Positions 46,436 through 56,747 of a stretch of 64,000 nucleotides of DNA are shown here, piece after piece. The stretch lies in contig JAVSML010000974.1 in the NCBI GenBank assembly GCA_038503035.1, positions 9,336 to 73,335 of the forward strand. The letters run 5' to 3'. A program made the position numbers and the translations under genes. Each line of letters begins with the position of its first letter. The first letter of the stretch is position 1. Under the pieces are notes generated by a model. It did not search any database, had not been told where the DNA came from, and saw nothing but the letters and a program-made list of their open reading frames with translations. This DNA comes from Crocodylus rhombifer. Its lineage: Eukaryota > Chordata > Crocodylia > Crocodylidae.

Positions 46436-48429
46436 GTCATGAATGCTTCTCTTGCATATCTTACTTACGGAACTGCTTACAGTATAAACTTTTAAAATTG
46501 TTGACCCAAACTTCCAAAAGTGACGCATGTTTTTGAGTACCTCCCACTTTATCCAAACCAGCTCTTTGATTCATGTCCATGAATCAGTAGTCACTTTTGT
46601 AAATGAATTTAATTGCCATTATAAATAAATCATAATCCTGATAATTTTTTTAGTTTGCTTTTCCTTCTGATTGACCAAATAACATCTCATAAATCTGATT
46701 CCTCATGGCATTTAGAAAGTTTCTGTACTTCTCTGGTGACACACTTCAGAGTGACACAGTCTCCTCCTTTCTCCCTCCCTTCCCCACCCCCCAACCCATT
46801 CTTATCCCTTTGAGGGAGATGATAATGACTTAACTGAAAACTATAATAATACCAAAAATCCAATGAAAAATTCATCTTGTAGAAACAAGCAGAAAAAATA
46901 ATGACAATAAAAATAACTGTGTCCTCAAGGTGAAATGGAACCAAATTTAGAAGTCTCATTATGGTTAAAGATGACATTTTAATTGGAATCTGTTTGCATT
47001 TATTATTCTTTTGTAGTCATTGGTGGTTCCTTTTCATTGTATCTTATCCTCCTTCTCCAGGGATACAAGTGCAGTAGGGGAGATGGTAACCAATAGCAAC
47101 CAGCCACAATGTGAGCGAGGCAAACTAACTTGGGAAGTGATTCTTAATTAATGTTTGGTTGGCAAGGGAAGCTCAAAGAAGCTGTCCTCTCTCCCGTCTC
47201 TCAGTAGACATGTCTTTTGCTGAATACATTATAAGATACGTTGGTGACAGCAGGCACCCTGTTAACTGTGCTTCCAATTTTAGTTTTGAGTTAGTGACAA
47301 TCAGTCTTGGTTGCACCTGTGCGGATAGGATTAAAAGAGTACATAGTGATTGCCACTAGAAGGTCATCTTTTTACAGTACATGTTAAAAAATCTGTGGCA
47401 CCATGGTCAAGGCCTAATCTAAAGGTAATTCAAGTGGGAAGTAGCCTTTCCATTGATTTTAATGGGCTCTGGATCAGATTGCTTATTTCCTATTCTTAGA
47501 GAGAAGGATAAAAGTGGTGTTTTGGAGACTACCACTGGGCAAGAGCTGACTTTTTAAAGCATCACACATCTCTACGTATACTGTCCATTCCCCAATTTAT
47601 ACTAATTTGTGACAGATATGAAGCTCATATAATGTTACAAACACCAAGAGGTAACCATTCTACGTGCATTGTATATAGCTGAATATTTGATATATATTAG
47701 TAAATCTCAAAATCAGTGGGGTTTGTATATGAATGTGAAACAATAGCTTCCCAAATTAGAACACTTAAGTACACACTTGAAAGATAGTGGGGCGATGATC
47801 ATTTCTCTAGTGAGATGCAAACTTTGCTTTGCCAGAGTTGGGAGTAACAAGGTAAAATAGCTTTAAATTGTTAAAGGAAAAAAATGATTGTACTCCTGTG
47901 AAGAGATGTTAAACAGCCAAGGGCTGTGTAGGATGTTGTCACTGAGTCCTGACAAGGAGACTGATACAGACAGACTCTGCAGAAGTCTACAGAAATTAAT
48001 CCTTCCAAGATCTCCAAGTAGAAGATAGATACCTTGTAAGCAGACATGGATTATCATTTATTATTTTTAAGATAAGCTTTCTCTCAAATGATTTGGTCTA
48101 ATGCATTATACTTCACTTTAAAGAAGCTGTTTGCTCACTACCAACCAAAGGGAACTGCAGGGTTGGACCTGCTGAGACAACTGCAGTTAATACCAGGGGC
48201 TTCCCACTCAGGGCCCATGCCGGAAGTGAGGGAATCCATTCCCAGAAGCTAAGAAAGGGGGTACATTCAGAGACCAGAAGGCATCAGATGTGCAGGCAGC
48301 CAGATAAGTAGGTCCATATTTGTGAGATGGTGGCAGTGGCATATTTCAAGTGTGTGCCACTGGCAGTATAAATGGGTACTGTAGTAGGGAGAAGCAGAAA
48401 GAAAATCGCCTTGTAGGAATAGAAGAGAG
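46436..48429. other. Unannotated DNA
   Basis: No gene or named repeat is supported. A short minus-strand frame at 46687-46977 spans a C-rich tract and is not convincing. Confidence 0.5.
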
Positions 48430-49158
48430 AAGATGTGTTAGGCTGGATGAACCCATCAGCTAGTTCATTCAGCACTCTCAGAAGTCTTTGCAGCACCACT
48501 GGCAAACCTCTTTGAGAATCCATGATGTTCAGGAGAGGTCCCAGAGGGCCAGTGTTGTGACCATCTTTAAGAAGGGGAGGAGAGAGGACCCAGGGAACTA
48601 CAGGCCAATCAACCTGACCTCAATCCCAAGAAAAATCCTCAAAGAATTTCTCAAGGAATCCATATGCGATAAGCTAGTAGAAGGCAAAATTCTGAATGAT
48701 TGCCAGCATGGCTTTGTCTCAGGTAGTTCATGTCTGACTAACTTCATCTCCTTCTATGACCAGGTTACTCACCATCTGGATAAGGGAGATGAGGTCAACA
48801 TTATTTATTTGGACTTTAGGAAGGCCTTTGACTTGATGTCCCATGAGGCTCTCAAGGTAAAACTAGGGGAGTATGGGCTTAACAAGTCAGTGGACAGATG
48901 GGTGGGAACTGGCTGTGGGGTCAGACCCAGAGAGTACTAATAGATGGATCTGTGTCAACCTGACGGAAGGTAGCCAGTGCGGTCCCCCAGGGTTCAGTAC
49001 ATGGACTGGTGCTTTTCAACATCTACATCAGTGATCTGGATGTGAAGGTGAAAAGCACATGGGCAAAGTTCACCGATGCCACTAAGCTTTGGGGATGTGT
49101 GGCCATGTCTCAGGGTAGGCTGACAATCCAGGTGGACCTACGCAGATTAGTTAGATAG
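48430..49158 (+). pseudogene. CR1 reverse transcriptase, fingers and palm (catalytic box mutated)
   Basis: The frame pieces read APLANLFENP, then VVTIFKKGRREDPGNYRPIN with LTSI, then KILNDCQHGFVSGSSCLTNF. Next comes the A box IIYLDFRKAFDLMSHEALKV (48800-48860), and in a second frame VPQGSVHGLVLFNIYISDLD with the C box KFTDATKLWG (about 49070-49095). The C box normally reads FADD; here both the A and the second D are changed, so the polymerase would be inactive. A stop follows PREY (48940) and another lies in the GSVST segment. The fragment lacks the endonuclease. Its start is set by the first recognisable CR1 wording, not by an ATG. Confidence 0.88.
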
Positions 49159-49434
49159 GCAGGACGCCCCAGACACAGCCCCTCCTGCAGCCTCCCACTG
49201 CCCCTCCTGCAGCATCGTTGCCCCTCCTGTGGGCCCTGTGGGACAGGGAGGCAGGCCCTGCACAGCTTGTTATGCCCCCAAGTTGTGGGGGCTTGGCAGC
49301 ACAGGCTGCTTTGCCCTGGGCCTTGGGGGCTTGGAGAAACTGGAATTGCCACGGTGGGCACTTCCAGTTTCACTTTATCTTACAAGCCGGCATGTCCGTT
49401 ACTAGAGCATGCCGGCATGTAAGATGTCAGTTAA
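49159..49434. other. GC-rich segment with two hairpins inside the CR1
   Basis: This segment does not match CR1, which is broken at both edges. It has three CCCCTCCTG words near 49186-49232 and then two strong hairpins. The first is GAAACTGGAA (49336-49345) with TTCCAGTTTC (49362-49371), extended by a bulged TGCC/GGCA. The second is an 18-bp stem, 49377-49394 with 49408-49425, with one mismatch and a 13-nt loop around GCCGGCATG. I do not recognise the family. A Helitron-type 3' hairpin was considered, but the CTRR end is not present. Confidence 0.5.
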
Positions 49435-49575
49435 CAGAACTTTTACTGCACAAGGAAAAACTTCTTTATGGTTTGTGTGACCAGACTCTGGAATAGTCTC
49501 AGCAGGGATGGTGCAGGCACCTACCTTGGAGATCTTCAAGGGAGATTGGATGCACACCTTGCTGAGGTTATTTGA

Positions 49576-51257
49576 TAGGGCTGTGTGAGGCTTCGGATCT
49601 GGAGAAACTTTGGATGCTTTGGGGTCTGAAGCAGCATGTCTGGGTTGAAGCGCTGGCCTTGTTCGGCTTCCTGAAATGGTTCAGAGCTTCCGAAGCGCTT
49701 CAGAGCTGCCTCAGAGATCCGGCCATAGGGTATAATGGGGAAACAATAAAATATCTTCTATAACTTTGTTGTTTTTTTCCCCGATTTGGATGACATTTTC
49801 AGGGGTAGTAGACTCTGCAGAATGCATAAAGCCTGCCAAGTTTCAAGAATATCAGTGCAGTGGTTTGGGGCAAACTGCACCCCAAATTCTTGAAAGCTAA
49901 ACTCCTGTCACGTCTATGCATTACAAGACAGGGGGGTCAAAATTGCAGGGCTGGTAGCTCTTGCTGAGGCCACAAAGCCTGCCAAGTTTCAAGAAGATCG
50001 GTGTAGGGGTTTTTGGGGGACTGCACTTCAAGCTGCAGACAAGCAAAAGTCATGACATGGGTAACAGTGTGTGTGTTAAGGCGCAGCAGGATGAAAGCTG
50101 CAGGGATGGTGGCCCCTGTTGTGGCCACAATGCCTGCCAGCTGTTGAAGAGATAGGTGCAGGGGGGTTCTGGGGACCTGCACCCCTAGCTGCTGACAGGC
50201 AAAACTCATGACATGGGTGTTTGTGGGACTCGCTGTCTCTGTCTTGGGGCATGGGAGACACTTCTGCAGGCCTGGCTGCTAAGCTACTCTGTTATCAGTT
50301 ACCAATCAATCATGATTCACTCAGGGACCAGCTTAATACACAGGACCTGGCTAAGGTAGCCAGTTAATTGCCATCAATTAGCACCTACAAAACCAGACTA
50401 AGGAGAGGAAAGAATCAATACAGACAATCAACTGTCCCAAAACAGACAGTCCCACAAGCACCCAAGTTTTGTCTGTCAGCAGCTAGGGGTGCAGGGCCCC
50501 AGAACCCAGAACTCCTGCACTGATCTCCTCAACAGCTGGCAGGCATCATGGCCGCAGCAGGGGCCACCATCCCTGCAGTTTTCACCTCACTGTGCCTTAA
50601 CACACACAGTGTCACCCATGTCATGAGTTTTGCTTGTCGACAGCTTGAGGTGCAGTTCCCCACAAACCTCTGCACTGAGTTTCTTGAAACTTAGCAGGCT
50701 TTGTGTCCTCAGAAAGAGCTACCACCCCTCCAGTTTTGACACCCCTGTGGTGTAAAATAGACATGACAGGAATTTTGCTTTCAGGAATTTGGGGTACAGT
50801 TCCCCCAAAACCCCTGCACTGATCTTCTTGAAACTTGGCAGGCTTTGTGGCCTCACCAGGGGTCACCATCTCTGCATTTTTTAACCCCCCTGTGGTGTAA
50901 CACCCAGCTGTGACGTGAGTTTGGCTTTCAAGAATTTGAGGACAGTTCCCTCCAAACACCTGCACCAATCTTCTTGAAACTTGACAGGTTTCATGCTCTC
51001 TGCAAGGATTGTAGCCTCTGCTAGTTTCATCTAAATCAGACAAAAAAACCAACACAGTTATAGATATTTCATTGATTATTATTTCTCCCCCCACCTTTAT
51101 ACCCTATGGCCAGATCTCTGAGGCAGCCCTGACGCTTCAGAGCTGGTTCGGCCAGATCAAGCTGGAAACCCGGTTCGGAGCTCTGGATTGGATTGCTGGC
51201 ATCTGAAGTGGCTGGATCCGAAGCTGCATCGGATCACTGCCAACTCGCACAGGCCTA
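49576..51257. mobile_element. Foldback non-autonomous hAT element, family member 4 (1682 bp)
   Basis: TTATTTGA lies on both sides (49568-49575 and 51258-51265), a perfect 8-bp target duplication, and joining the flanks restores CR1 3' sequence. The left end is TAGGGCTGTGTGAGGC; the right end, reverse-complemented, begins TAGGCCTGTGCGAG. Subterminal blocks are rich in GCTTCGG, GCTTCAG and CGGATC. Inside the conserved CCATAGGGTATAATGGGG junction (about 49723-49740) and its mirror (about 51095-51110), each half holds three to four units of about 145-165 bp in opposite orientation. A unique centre lies at about 50240-50450. No coding frame is present. It depends on a transposase such as that of 28021-33643. 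Confidence 0.93.
49825..51030. repeat. Inverted arrays of a 145-165 bp unit
   Basis: Plus-oriented units carry GCCTGCCAAGTTTCAAGAA near 49830 and 49978, with a variant GCCTGCCAGCTGTTGAAGA near 50129. Reverse-oriented units carry CTCAACAGCTGGCAGGC near 50527, CTTGAAACTTAGCAGGC near 50682, CTTGAAACTTGGCAGGC near 50827 and CTTGAAACTTGACAGG near 50974. The same unit occurs once or twice at the 3' side of the large hAT copies (10425-10640; 32238-32305 with 33349-33480). Confidence 0.85.
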
Positions 51258-51345
51258 TTATTTGACCCCAGCAGTCCTTCCCACTTTGAGCAGGAGGGCT
51301 GGACCTGATGATCTCATGAGGTCCCTTCCAGCCCTAAAGCTGGAA

Positions 51346-52218
51346 GATGCATAAGACCTTGTAAGACATATAAGACCTTGCGATGAAGAGCATTTTGTTC
51401 ATTTACAAACCTACAGAATCTGACCATATTGAACACATGCCTATATCTGAATTCAGCCATCCCACAAGTACATTTACTCCTTCAGAGCAATCAGATGAAC
51501 CTCTGCAACCTCCATTTAAATTAGTAATTTAAGTTTGCCATTTGGGTGGATATGCAGTGCTAGCAGGGAGGAAGGAAAGAGTTCAGTACTCAACTTGTTG
51601 TAGAAAGGAAAGTGGCTTAGAATGAAAGGAAAGGAAATTAATCTTATACCTTTACAACATGTGTGGGGTGTGGAGGAAAAGCACTGTGGATAGAAGCCAG
51701 GCCCCAATCCGATGGGAACTAACGGAGTTCATTTGAAAATCCCCAAAACAATGTTCAAACTCTATGGGGAAGCAATGTTACCAAGACAAAATAAAATATG
51801 AATAAAATGCCCTTTGCAATCACTTTGATCAACTAATTAAAGTAAAAGTATACTACAGATGAATCTAACACTGAAATTATATTAAAAAATCAGAGAAATG
51901 TTGTTTGCCAACAAGAAAATAATCAAATTAAATAAAATGTACATATACTACAAATATGGAGCCAGCTACAATGTGATTGTTGGCATCACTCTGGTGATGC
52001 AAAATAGATTATAAAGCCAGCCTCACTGGCTAGCAAAGTAGGGTTTATGACAGGTTTGTGTCACTGAGGTATATCAAAGCAGCCAGAATATTATCCCAAG
52101 AAGTCTGGTGTACAATTCCATGGGTGAAGCATGACATCCATATGATGTAATAAGGTGGGTATGTCATGACAGCAGATGGACTACAGGAAATGGTATCATC
52201 TAAAGATTAGCAGGGAAT
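51346..52218. other. Unannotated AT-rich DNA
   Basis: No gene or repeat is supported beyond the CR1 end. Confidence 0.5.
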
Positions 52219-52226
52219 CTCTGGAG

Positions 52227-52551
52227 CAGTGGTTCTAACCTTTTTGGTTTCAAGACTCCCCTTGCTTGGCTTGAGGTACCCCTTGGAACATGCCAGTTCT
52301 TACTTTTCACTCATTTTTGACTACAGAAAAATAATAGAGCAATTCTTCTCATGCAAGGAACTCAGAAAGACCATAGTAGCTCGGGATGTTTATAACATTA
52401 TGGATTCCTATTTGAAATCTCTGGGTTTATCTTGTGAATCATATTGTGCACACGCAATGGTGCTAACATTGTGTGGCACCTCATGACAATCTTGAAAGGG
52501 TCACAAGGCATTTGGGTGCTGCAGATGATACTCCCTGGTTGAGAATCATTG
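52227..52551. mobile_element. Charlie-like hAT MITE (325 bp)
   Basis: The left end is CAGTGGTTCTAACC; the right end, reverse-complemented, is CAATGATTCTCAACC, the Charlie/MER5-type hAT terminus. The flanks CTCTGGAG (52219-52226) and CTATAGAG (52552-52559) agree at six of eight positions, fitting a decayed 8-bp duplication. The 85-codon plus-strand frame inside is not a transposase. Confidence 0.7.
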
Positions 52552-52559
52552 CTATAGAG

Positions 52560-53928
52560 TTTTGGAATTTTCTGTATTTCACCTTTTTTTTAAAAGCAAA
52601 AATAACCCCTCTATAGAATGGTCAAAGTTTGTTTTTTTTTGCATTTGTCTTTCAAACAATATATATTGTAGGACCTAATACACACAGAAAAATATAGCTT
52701 TACTGATGTCAAAGGAGCTTTGCTGACTCTCAACAGTTGAGGTTCTAGCTTTTTTCCATGTCTTCTGAACTTCATCCTGTTTCCATTGAAATCACTGGGA
52801 ATTTTGGTGGTGCATTTCAGGTGAAGCAGGGCTGAACCTTGTGTACCTCTCTGCAGTTAGAGAATGTGGTGGAACAATATCACTCAATTTCTAGCTCATT
52901 GGCTGAATGAGCTCTGGAAGCCATGGCAATTAATGCTGTTACAACTCCTCTGCTGCCAAATTTCTGGACCCAGGAAGAGTCTTGCAGGCTGGATAACATA
53001 GCTGGATCTAATTCGCCAACGCATGGAAGTCTCTCTGCAACCAGATAGTGTGGGGGGCTGGGCTGGTGTATGGGATCACACACACAGACCGAACTTGTAT
53101 GCCACTGGAACTGGCCCATGAGATACAGGCTGAAGTAGGGCTGTTTCACAGGTGGTGGCTTAGTCCACAGCAGTGATCTTATTGTCTAAGCAATGCGTGT
53201 TTGAAGTGACCTTCTGAGAACACAGATTTTGGAGTCTAATATCAGTAGATTATATTTAATCTTATCCTGATGTGACAAAAAAGAATAAAACTAACTTATA
53301 TAATGGAGAGGGGGAGGGGAGAGAAGCAAAATTAATTGATCTGCACTAACTAGCACGTAGGCAGGGATGGATCTAAGATTTTGAAAATGTGGGTGCATGT
53401 GGTAGCATGCATTATCCCATAAGACAACACCTAGATTTCTCCAATTAAAAAGAAACTTGAAGCAAGTAGATAATAAGGTGTCATGAAGTCAGTTGGATCC
53501 CTCACCTCTACCTGAATGGAAATGCTGCTGTCCCTGCTGGACAGTATGTTTCAAACATTAAGTGGAGCAGGAATCGGAGGGTGCCGCTGCATCCCCAAGA
53601 CTCTTACTGGATCCATCCCTGCATGTAGGTATACAGTTTTGCCACACTTCTTTTTCATCTCCTACTGTATCACAGGGCAATTGAGATGTTGTTGATATTA
53701 TCTGACACAAATATAAGGACATTTCCACTTGTAACTTCTTGTAAAAAAAAGAAAAGAAAGAAAAACAATTTTATTATATGTTAAAAGTGCTTCAGTAGAA
53801 TATTCAAGGACACTAGTATTTTTAAGTGATAGTATCTCTGGTACATTCACTAAGGGGTGAAATGAAATTTTAACATTTTTCTGTAACTGTTTCACTCAGA
53901 CACTGAAATACTCAGCTATAATAGCAAA
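52560..53928. other. Unannotated DNA with an old repeat remnant
   Basis: 52776-52850 carries CCATTGAAATCACTGGG and nearby blocks of the old repeat also seen at 1185-1258. Nothing else is supported. Confidence 0.45.
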
Positions 53929-54877
53929 CAGAACTCGTGGTAGAGGTGATGTCTTTCATTAGACCATCTAATTTTTTCAAAAAAAGTTCTTTAATTGCAA
54001 GCTTTTGGGCACAAACACCCTTCTTCAGGCATAGGAGAGAAGATTGTAAAAGTTCTCCTGTGTTGAAATGAAAATTTGTATTTCATAGAAGAGTTGAAGG
54101 TGTGGTAAAATCTCTTGTTTGGAACAGTTCATTTTATATGCAGATTAGGCTCAGAAAAAAGTTGGGATAATCTGTTTACCTTGAAGTTGTTTGATGGTAA
54201 GCAGGAAGTAGCCATATTTCCTTCTGGTTATGGTGTTTCATATTTCACAGAGGAGTAAGAAGATGGAATGCTCTTCTGGGCAGGCATTTCTTATGTGGTG
54301 AGGTGCTGCTGAGCTCGGTGGTGAGGCTCTGTAATGATGCAAATTACCTTGAACAAAGGCAGGAGCAGGGTTTCAGGTGGTTAAACTTGCTTCCTCCTTG
54401 TAAAATTATGAAGATCATTTAAAGAATCAGCTGAAATGTGATATCTTCCATATGTCAGGTATTCAGGTTGTAGCCATATTGGTCTAGAGGCAAAAGGAAT
54501 CAGAACTTGAGGTAGAGGTGACACCTTTTATTGGAACAACTAGATTTTTGCAAAAAAAAAAATCTATTTTTTTTAAATTTGAGGTAAACAGACTACTCCA
54601 ACTTTTCTCTGAGCCTAATCCACATATAAAAATGAACCGTTCCAAACAGGAGATTTTACCAGAGCTTCAACTGTCCTATGAAACATGAACTTTCATTTCT
54701 ACCCAGGTGAACTTTTACAGCATTTTCTCCTATGCCTGAAGAAGGGTGTTTGTGCTGGAAAGCTTGCAATTAAAGATTTTGGTTTTTTTGCAAAAATCTG
54801 GTGGGTCTAATAAAAGATATCACCTCCACCAGAAGTTCTGATTCCTTTTGCCTCTAGACCAATACAGCTACAACCTG
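53929..54877. repeat. Foldback pair of a sauropsid repeat (about 255-bp arms)
   Basis: The left arm 53929-54181 is the reverse complement of 54582-54840 over its whole length. Shared wording includes AGGTGATGTCTTTCATTAG/TAATAAAAGATATCACCT, AAGCTTTTGGGCACAAACAC/GTTTGTGCTGGAAAGCTT, CTTCTTCAGGCATAGGAG and CAGATTAGGCTCAGAAAA. The spacer contains the start of a second copy (54464-54560). The arms differ by about one base in seven, so the pairing is old. Confidence 0.85.
54464..54877. mobile_element. Repeat with long terminal inverted repeats, GTTGTAGCC ends
   Basis: CAGGTTGTAGCCATATTGGT (54464 on) pairs with the reverse complement of 54858-54877, and pairing continues inward for about 95 bp through GGCAAAAGGAATCAGAACTT. 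The interior carries AAGCTTGCAATTAAAG and CTTCAGGC-type blocks shared with the repeat at 38683-39510. I see no convincing target duplication. The family is common in reptile genomes but I cannot name it. Confidence 0.7.
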
Positions 54878-54889
54878 GATACTAGCTAT

Positions 54890-55722
54890 AACAGCTACAC
54901 TCATAGCAACTATTACCAGTTCTTTGCATTGTAAAACTTCTTAAATGCTTATGTTTTGCACTTCAGCAAACTGGATTAGGTATGTGTCTCCTTGTTGGAT
55001 TTATTTTGCTGTGGTAGAACTAGCTGTGTGCTGGTTCTTTGTCATACTCTGTACGATTGGTTTAAAAATGGTATTGGGTCTTTGGTCAAGATCTGGATTC
55101 AGTACTATATTAGTAAGACAATGAACAAAAAAATAGAATTAGATACTGTATCTTATACATATGATTAGGCCATGTACCTTACTGTTACTGCTGCCCATTA
55201 ACAGTCCAAAATTGGGATCCAGAGGGTAAAGAATAGAAGAGGAATAGCCCTAACTCCAGTCCTGATCCTTAATGCAATGCTTAATTGTCAGGTGGCTCAG
55301 GAAAGTGAGAGGAGAGAGCTGGTTGTAGTACACCTCAGCAAATTCCTACTACTTATTGGCTACACCAGAAACATTAGAAGGAACCTTAAGAGAAGCATAG
55401 CTGGAGAATATTTCATAGTATATATGAGGAAGAAAGGGGTATGAAGCATCTTTGAGGAGATGGATTTGTTGTGGTGGGTTGAGATGGGGAAATGTAGAAC
55501 AGCAGTAATCTGTATGGATGACATTGAGGCCTGGAGATGGTGCATAAAAATGTGGAGGACACTAGTAAGGGCTTGTCCTGATACATGTTAGGAAAATCAA
55601 GGATTTTATAGGGCTGAACTGCCTGGAGCCATAGAATTATAGAAAAAAATTACAAGATACCAGAGACAAGCAGTCAGGCTCTGGTAGATTCCTATTGTTA
55701 TTTGCAATAAAATGCATCTAAA
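54890..55722. other. Unannotated DNA
   Basis: No gene or named repeat is supported here. Confidence 0.5.
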
Positions 55723-55730
55723 TCGACAAG

Positions 55731-56739
55731 TAGGCCTGTGCAAAGCAGCAAGTATTTGATTTGGATTTGGCCAATTTGGAGGGACAGTGATTCAATTCGG
55801 AGATCTGAATCACTGTCCTGATTTGATTCAGCTGAATCGGATCTGAAGATTCAGCTCCACTTCAGCGATTCGGCCATAAACTAAACAGGCAGCAGTCCTC
55901 ATCACGGTGGACACAGCTGCCTCCAGCTGGGTAAGTCTGTTGTGGTAGGAGGGGAGGGGAGGGAAAGGCCATGGGCAGTGCAGATCAGTGCCCCCACAGT
56001 GAGGGAGGGATTGGGGCTGGGACAAGCTGCCCAGCCTGGGCTGGGGGGCACAGGACTCGAGGGGAGGAGGAACAATGAGGGCATGGCAGTGCAGTGACTG
56101 GGGGCTATGCTCCGCTGACGCTTGCCCAGGCAGGGCAGATGGGTGCGGGATGCGGGTGCTGCTGCTGCTTGCCCAACCGGTGGGGGGAGCATGGGATGTG
56201 GGTGTGGCAGCACTGAGAGTGGGGGCTCTGCCCTGCTGCCACTTGCCGTCTTCCACTCAGAGTGAGTCACACTTGCATTGTGCCCCCGCTTCTTGCCCTG
56301 GCTGGGCAAGTGGCAGCAGCGCAAAGCCCCTGCTCCCAGTGCTGCTGCGCCTGCATCCCACACCCTCCCGCCTCCCTCCCTGAGTCCCGCGCCCCCCCCG
56401 CCCTGGCTGGGCAGCTTCTCCCCACCCCAATCCCTCCTTTGCTGTGGGGGCATTGATCTGCTCCCCGCCTATGCCACTTCCCTTCCCCCTCTGCCCACCA
56501 CAACAGATTTACCAGCTGGAGGCAGGTGTGTCCAGCGTGGTGAGGACTGCTGCCTGTTTAGTCTATGGCCTAAACTCCAAAGCAGTGCTGAATCTTTTCG
56601 AAATCGATTTGGAGGCTTCTGATTTGATTTGGACTTTTTAATTGGTCTCCTGATTTGATTTGGATTCAGAGATTCAGCTGCTGAATCAGGCTGAATCTCC
56701 TCCGAATTGAATTGGCTGCTGAAGGTTTGCACAGCCCTA
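55731..56739. mobile_element. Foldback non-autonomous hAT element, family member 5 (1009 bp)
   Basis: The left end is TAGGCCTGTGCAAAGC; the right end, reverse-complemented, is TAGGGCTGTGCAAACC. The flanks TCGACAAG and CTGAAAAG share five of eight bases, a weak duplication. Subterminal blocks are full of GATTC/GAATC. Inside a CGGCCATAAACTAAACAGG junction and its mirror, GC-rich arms of about 350 bp are inverted copies of each other. Examples are CAGCTGGGTAAGTCTGTTGTGG and its complement near 56505, and GGCAGCACTGAGAGTGGGGG against the region near 56330. The centre is near 56250-56290. There is no transposase, and long opposing open frames result from the symmetric GC-rich arms. Confidence 0.9.
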
Positions 56740-56747
56740 CTGAAAAG

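Larger units (their letters stand above)
48430..51345 (+). mobile_element. CR1 LINE on the plus strand, split by two later segments
   Basis: Three pieces belong together. 48430-49158 carries reverse transcriptase; 49435-49575 has CAAGGAAAAACTTCTTTATG then GGCACCTACCTTGGAG; 51258-51345 resumes TTATTTGACCCCAGCAG then CTCATGAGGTCCCTTCCAGC, the CR1 3' end. Between the first two lies a GC-rich 276-bp segment in place of about 500 bp of expected C-terminal sequence. Between the last two lies a 1682-bp hAT element with a perfect 8-bp duplication. This is the only plus-strand CR1 in the window. Confidence 0.9.

Noticed and set aside
49377..49425. Possible Helitron 3' end hairpin
   Set aside because: A strong hairpin exists, but no CTRR terminus follows within the usual distance and no A|T insertion context is visible.
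49825..51030. CRISPR-like regularly spaced repeats
   Set aside because: The units are about 150 bp, occur in both orientations, and lie inside a vertebrate hAT element with a target duplication. They are transposon-internal arrays.
55828..56622. GC-rich section looking like a CpG island with several overlapping open frames
   Set aside because: It lies inside a palindromic hAT element, so base composition and symmetric frames come from the transposon arms, not from a promoter or gene.
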